NCBI GenBank assembly: GCA_028868335.1
Contig: JAGWUU010000038.1
Coordinates: 1-15,371, forward strand
Length of the DNA: 15,371 nucleotides
Source: Sphingomonadales bacterium
Lineage (GTDB): Bacteria > Pseudomonadota > Alphaproteobacteria > Sphingomonadales > Sphingomonadaceae
Direction of reading: 5' to 3'
Under the pieces are notes generated by a model that was not told the origin of the DNA, did not search any database, and saw nothing but the letters and a program-made list of their open reading frames with translations. Both the position numbers and the translations under genes were made by a program. Of this stretch, positions 12,585 to 15,371 are shown piece after piece (the stretch's first letter is position 1; every line of letters begins with the position of its first letter).

Positions 12585-13415
12585 TCAGCGCACCGCCGCA
12601 AAGGCCGCGCGGTATTCTGGCCGCACCGCCTTCAGCACTGCCGGGGTGACGGGCAGCGTCACCTCATAGAATCCCTCCACGTAAGGCCCGGCTTCATAGG
12701 GGTTCACCAGCACGCCGATCCGGGTGAAATGCTGCTTGTCGGAGCTGCCGAGGATCACAGTCGATTCGGCCGGATCGATGCATTCGTCGAACATTTCGGT
12801 GCTGCCATGCCGGACCGGTTCGCCGCGCTTTTCGGCGCGCTGTTTGTCGAGAGCGGCGCAGAACGGCGCGCGGATCGCGGCGGAGAGCGCCTGTTTCGCG
12901 GTGAACAGGTCCAATGCCTCGCGCCGCATGTTTGCGGTCTTGTCCCACACCAGGCCATCGGCCCATGGATTGCCGTGCGCCCCGCCGGTAAAGCTCCAGC
13001 GCTGCGCCGATAGCGAGAGCCAGCCGGGCAGGTCGGTCACCACTTTCCATTCGGTCGAATAGGCATAGGGGTTGTAGTCGAACCCGTTCTTCTTCGCCTC
13101 GTCCCGCCCGTCCTTGGCCCCGGCGATCAGATCGGCCTTCTGCTTGGCGAGATCGGCGTCGAGCCACGCCTTGAGCGCGGGGAGCCTTCCCGCGGCTGCC
13201 GGGTAGGAGTAGGCGAACTGGTAAAGCGGCGTTTCCTCGCTCACCGCGAGCGCCGCTCCGGCAGAGGCGCTGGCACTTGCGCTGGCTGACGCCGCCATAG
13301 TCGGCGCCGAAGCCGCCGCCATGCCAGGCGGCGGAGCCTTTGCCTGCTCGGACGGCTGCGCGGCCTTGCACCCGGCGAGCGCCGCCAGCGAAATCAGGAG
13401 CAGACCGGGGCGCAT
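12585..13415 (-). CDS. Putative lipoprotein, DUF3298/RsiV-like
   Basis: The product is 276 aa from the ATG at 13415, which has AGAGGA about nine bases upstream. It opens with a lipoprotein signal (MRPGLLLISLAALAGC): the lipobox LAGC puts the lipidated cysteine at C16. A low-complexity linker follows, including an alternating Ala-Ser run (about 41-53). The rest resembles the DUF4163/DUF3298 (RsiV/PdaC C-terminal) fold, with YSYP near the start, SLSAQRWSFTGGAHGNPW, and a late segment on calcium- or ligand-like loops and TLPVTPAVL. Such domains occur in envelope proteins of uncertain function. An upstream in-frame ATG at 13487 would add 24 residues and overlap the divergent peptidase gene, so it was rejected. 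Confidence 0.8.
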   Translation of the reverse strand: MRPGLLLISLAALAGCKAAQPSEQAKAPPPGMAAASAPTMAASASASASASAGAALAVSEETPLYQFAYSYPAAAGRLPALKAWLDADLAKQKADLIAGAKDGRDEAKKNGFDYNPYAYSTEWKVVTDLPGWLSLSAQRWSFTGGAHGNPWADGLVWDKTANMRREALDLFTAKQALSAAIRAPFCAALDKQRAEKRGEPVRHGSTEMFDECIDPAESTVILGSSDKQHFTRIGVLVNPYEAGPYVEGFYEVTLPVTPAVLKAVRPEYRAAFAAVR

Positions 13416-13468
13416 CGTGACAATTCCTCTCGCTTGCACCGCCAAGCTGCGGCAAGGATAGCTGCACC

Positions 13469-14851
<1,383 letters not shown>

Positions 14852-14890
14852 GGCGGCGGCGGCGAAACGCACCAACCGGGCACAGAGGCA

Positions 14891-15301
14891 ATGGACGACT
14901 TGCTAGAGGGACCGAGCGGCGCTAATCGCCCGGTCTTCCGTTTCGAGGGGCCACTCGTCTTGCCAGCCAGCGCCATACCTGCCGAACAACTGCGCCTGAC
15001 CGGGCCGAGCGAAAAGCTCGATGCGCCGCACTGGCCGGTGCGTGGCGATCTGGCGCATATCCGCCTGGCTGGGCGGGTGTTCGTGCCACACTATGCCGTG
15101 CCGATGGAACGCCAGGTGGTGCCATGCGGGGCCAAATTATTTGCGCTGAACAATCACGAATCCGAAGTGCGCGAAGTGCTTGGCGGCGGGACGCTGTTCA
15201 ACGTGCTCGATCTGGCCGGTAACTGGGCCTGGGGCCAGGTTGGCGAGGATGGCTTTGTCGGCTACCTGCCGCTTGAAGCGCTGGAAGAGCGACGAGGATA
15301 G
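14891..15301 (+). CDS. SH3-like domain protein, related to the N-terminus of NlpC/P60 proteins
   Basis: The product is 136 aa with no signal peptide. The central segment (about 54-75, DLAHIRLAGRVFVPHYAVPMER) and the C-terminal SH3-like part (about 76-132, with GGGTLFNVLDLAGNWAWGQV and GFVGYLPLEAL) resemble the N-terminal region of alphaproteobacterial NlpC/P60 (C40) endopeptidases. Those are often encoded next to leucyl aminopeptidase, as here. The catalytic Cys-His domain is absent: the frame stops cleanly after the SH3 part, and 70 bases later the window ends in a repeat. It may bind cell-wall peptide or be a remnant of a longer protein. The ATG at 14891 is the first reasonable start, with AGAGGC just before it. 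Confidence 0.75.
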   Translation: MDDLLEGPSGANRPVFRFEGPLVLPASAIPAEQLRLTGPSEKLDAPHWPVRGDLAHIRLAGRVFVPHYAVPMERQVVPCGAKLFALNNHESEVREVLGGGTLFNVLDLAGNWAWGQVGEDGFVGYLPLEALEERRG

Positions 15302-15321
15302 GCCATTCCCGCCCCTTCCCC

Positions 15322-15371
15322 CGTTCGTGTCGAGCGAAGTCGAGGCACGGGCGCGCCGGTGTCTCGACTTC
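15322..15371. repeat. REP-like inverted pair, cut by the window edge
   Basis: GTGTCGAGCGAAGTCGAGGC lies just after the SH3 gene. Within it, GAAGTCGAGGCAC (15336-15348) has an inverted copy, GTGTCTCGACTTC (15359-15371), matching at 12 of 13 positions across a 10-base GC-rich spacer. The second unit runs past the window end. Such GTGTCGAGCGAAGTCGAG palindromes are frequent between genes in sphingomonads; that statement is from memory. Confidence 0.6.

Overview
The window is GC-rich, densely packed chromosomal DNA from an alphaproteobacterium, most likely a sphingomonad (Sphingomonadales; Novosphingobium, Sphingopyxis or an erythrobacter-like genus). That placement rests on the protein sequences, the dcw gene order with small overlaps, an adrenodoxin-type ferredoxin, and short GC-rich palindromes and REP-like sequences of a kind familiar from these genomes. 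It is an inference from sequence alone. No tRNA, rRNA, CRISPR array, prophage or complete insertion sequence was seen.

Region 1 (1-5249, minus strand) is the start of the division and cell-wall (dcw) cluster. Transcription runs right to left: mraZ, rsmH, ftsL, ftsI, murE and the first 26 codons of murF. All five junctions are 4-base overlaps (ATGA or GTGA), so this is one translationally coupled operon. It joins regulation (MraZ), 16S rRNA methylation (RsmH), septal peptidoglycan synthesis (FtsL, FtsI) and muropeptide precursor synthesis (MurE, MurF). The 340-base leader (5250-5589) has an AT-rich promoter-like island and an unusual concentration of GCGGGA hexamers that may be MraZ sites.

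Region 2 (5590-8139, minus strand) holds a periplasmic GldG/DUF4350-like protein, a small single-pass membrane protein, a cysteine synthase and an adrenodoxin-type [2Fe-2S] ferredoxin. A palindrome lies just upstream of cysK, and a hairpin lies between the ferredoxin and cysK.

Region 3 (8241-11535) has an AlkA-type DNA glycosylase (+), then an SDR oxidoreductase (+) with a candidate operator over its predicted transcription start, a pterin carbinolamine dehydratase (-), and the cytochrome c maturation genes ccmA-ccmB (+). The ccmB ribosome binding site is buried in a hairpin formed by the end of ccmA. A 178-base imperfect inverted repeat (11539-11716) fills the gap between the convergent ccmB and map genes.

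Region 4 (11719-15371) holds methionine aminopeptidase and a DUF3298/RsiV-like lipoprotein (both -). Divergent from these are an M17 leucyl aminopeptidase and a stand-alone SH3-like protein (both +). The window ends inside a REP-like inverted pair.

Most of the window is ordinary housekeeping DNA. No convincing new multi-gene system was found. The observations most worth following are regulatory or repeat elements, an apparent ATT start codon, and an SH3 protein that looks like a NlpC/P60 endopeptidase without its catalytic domain.
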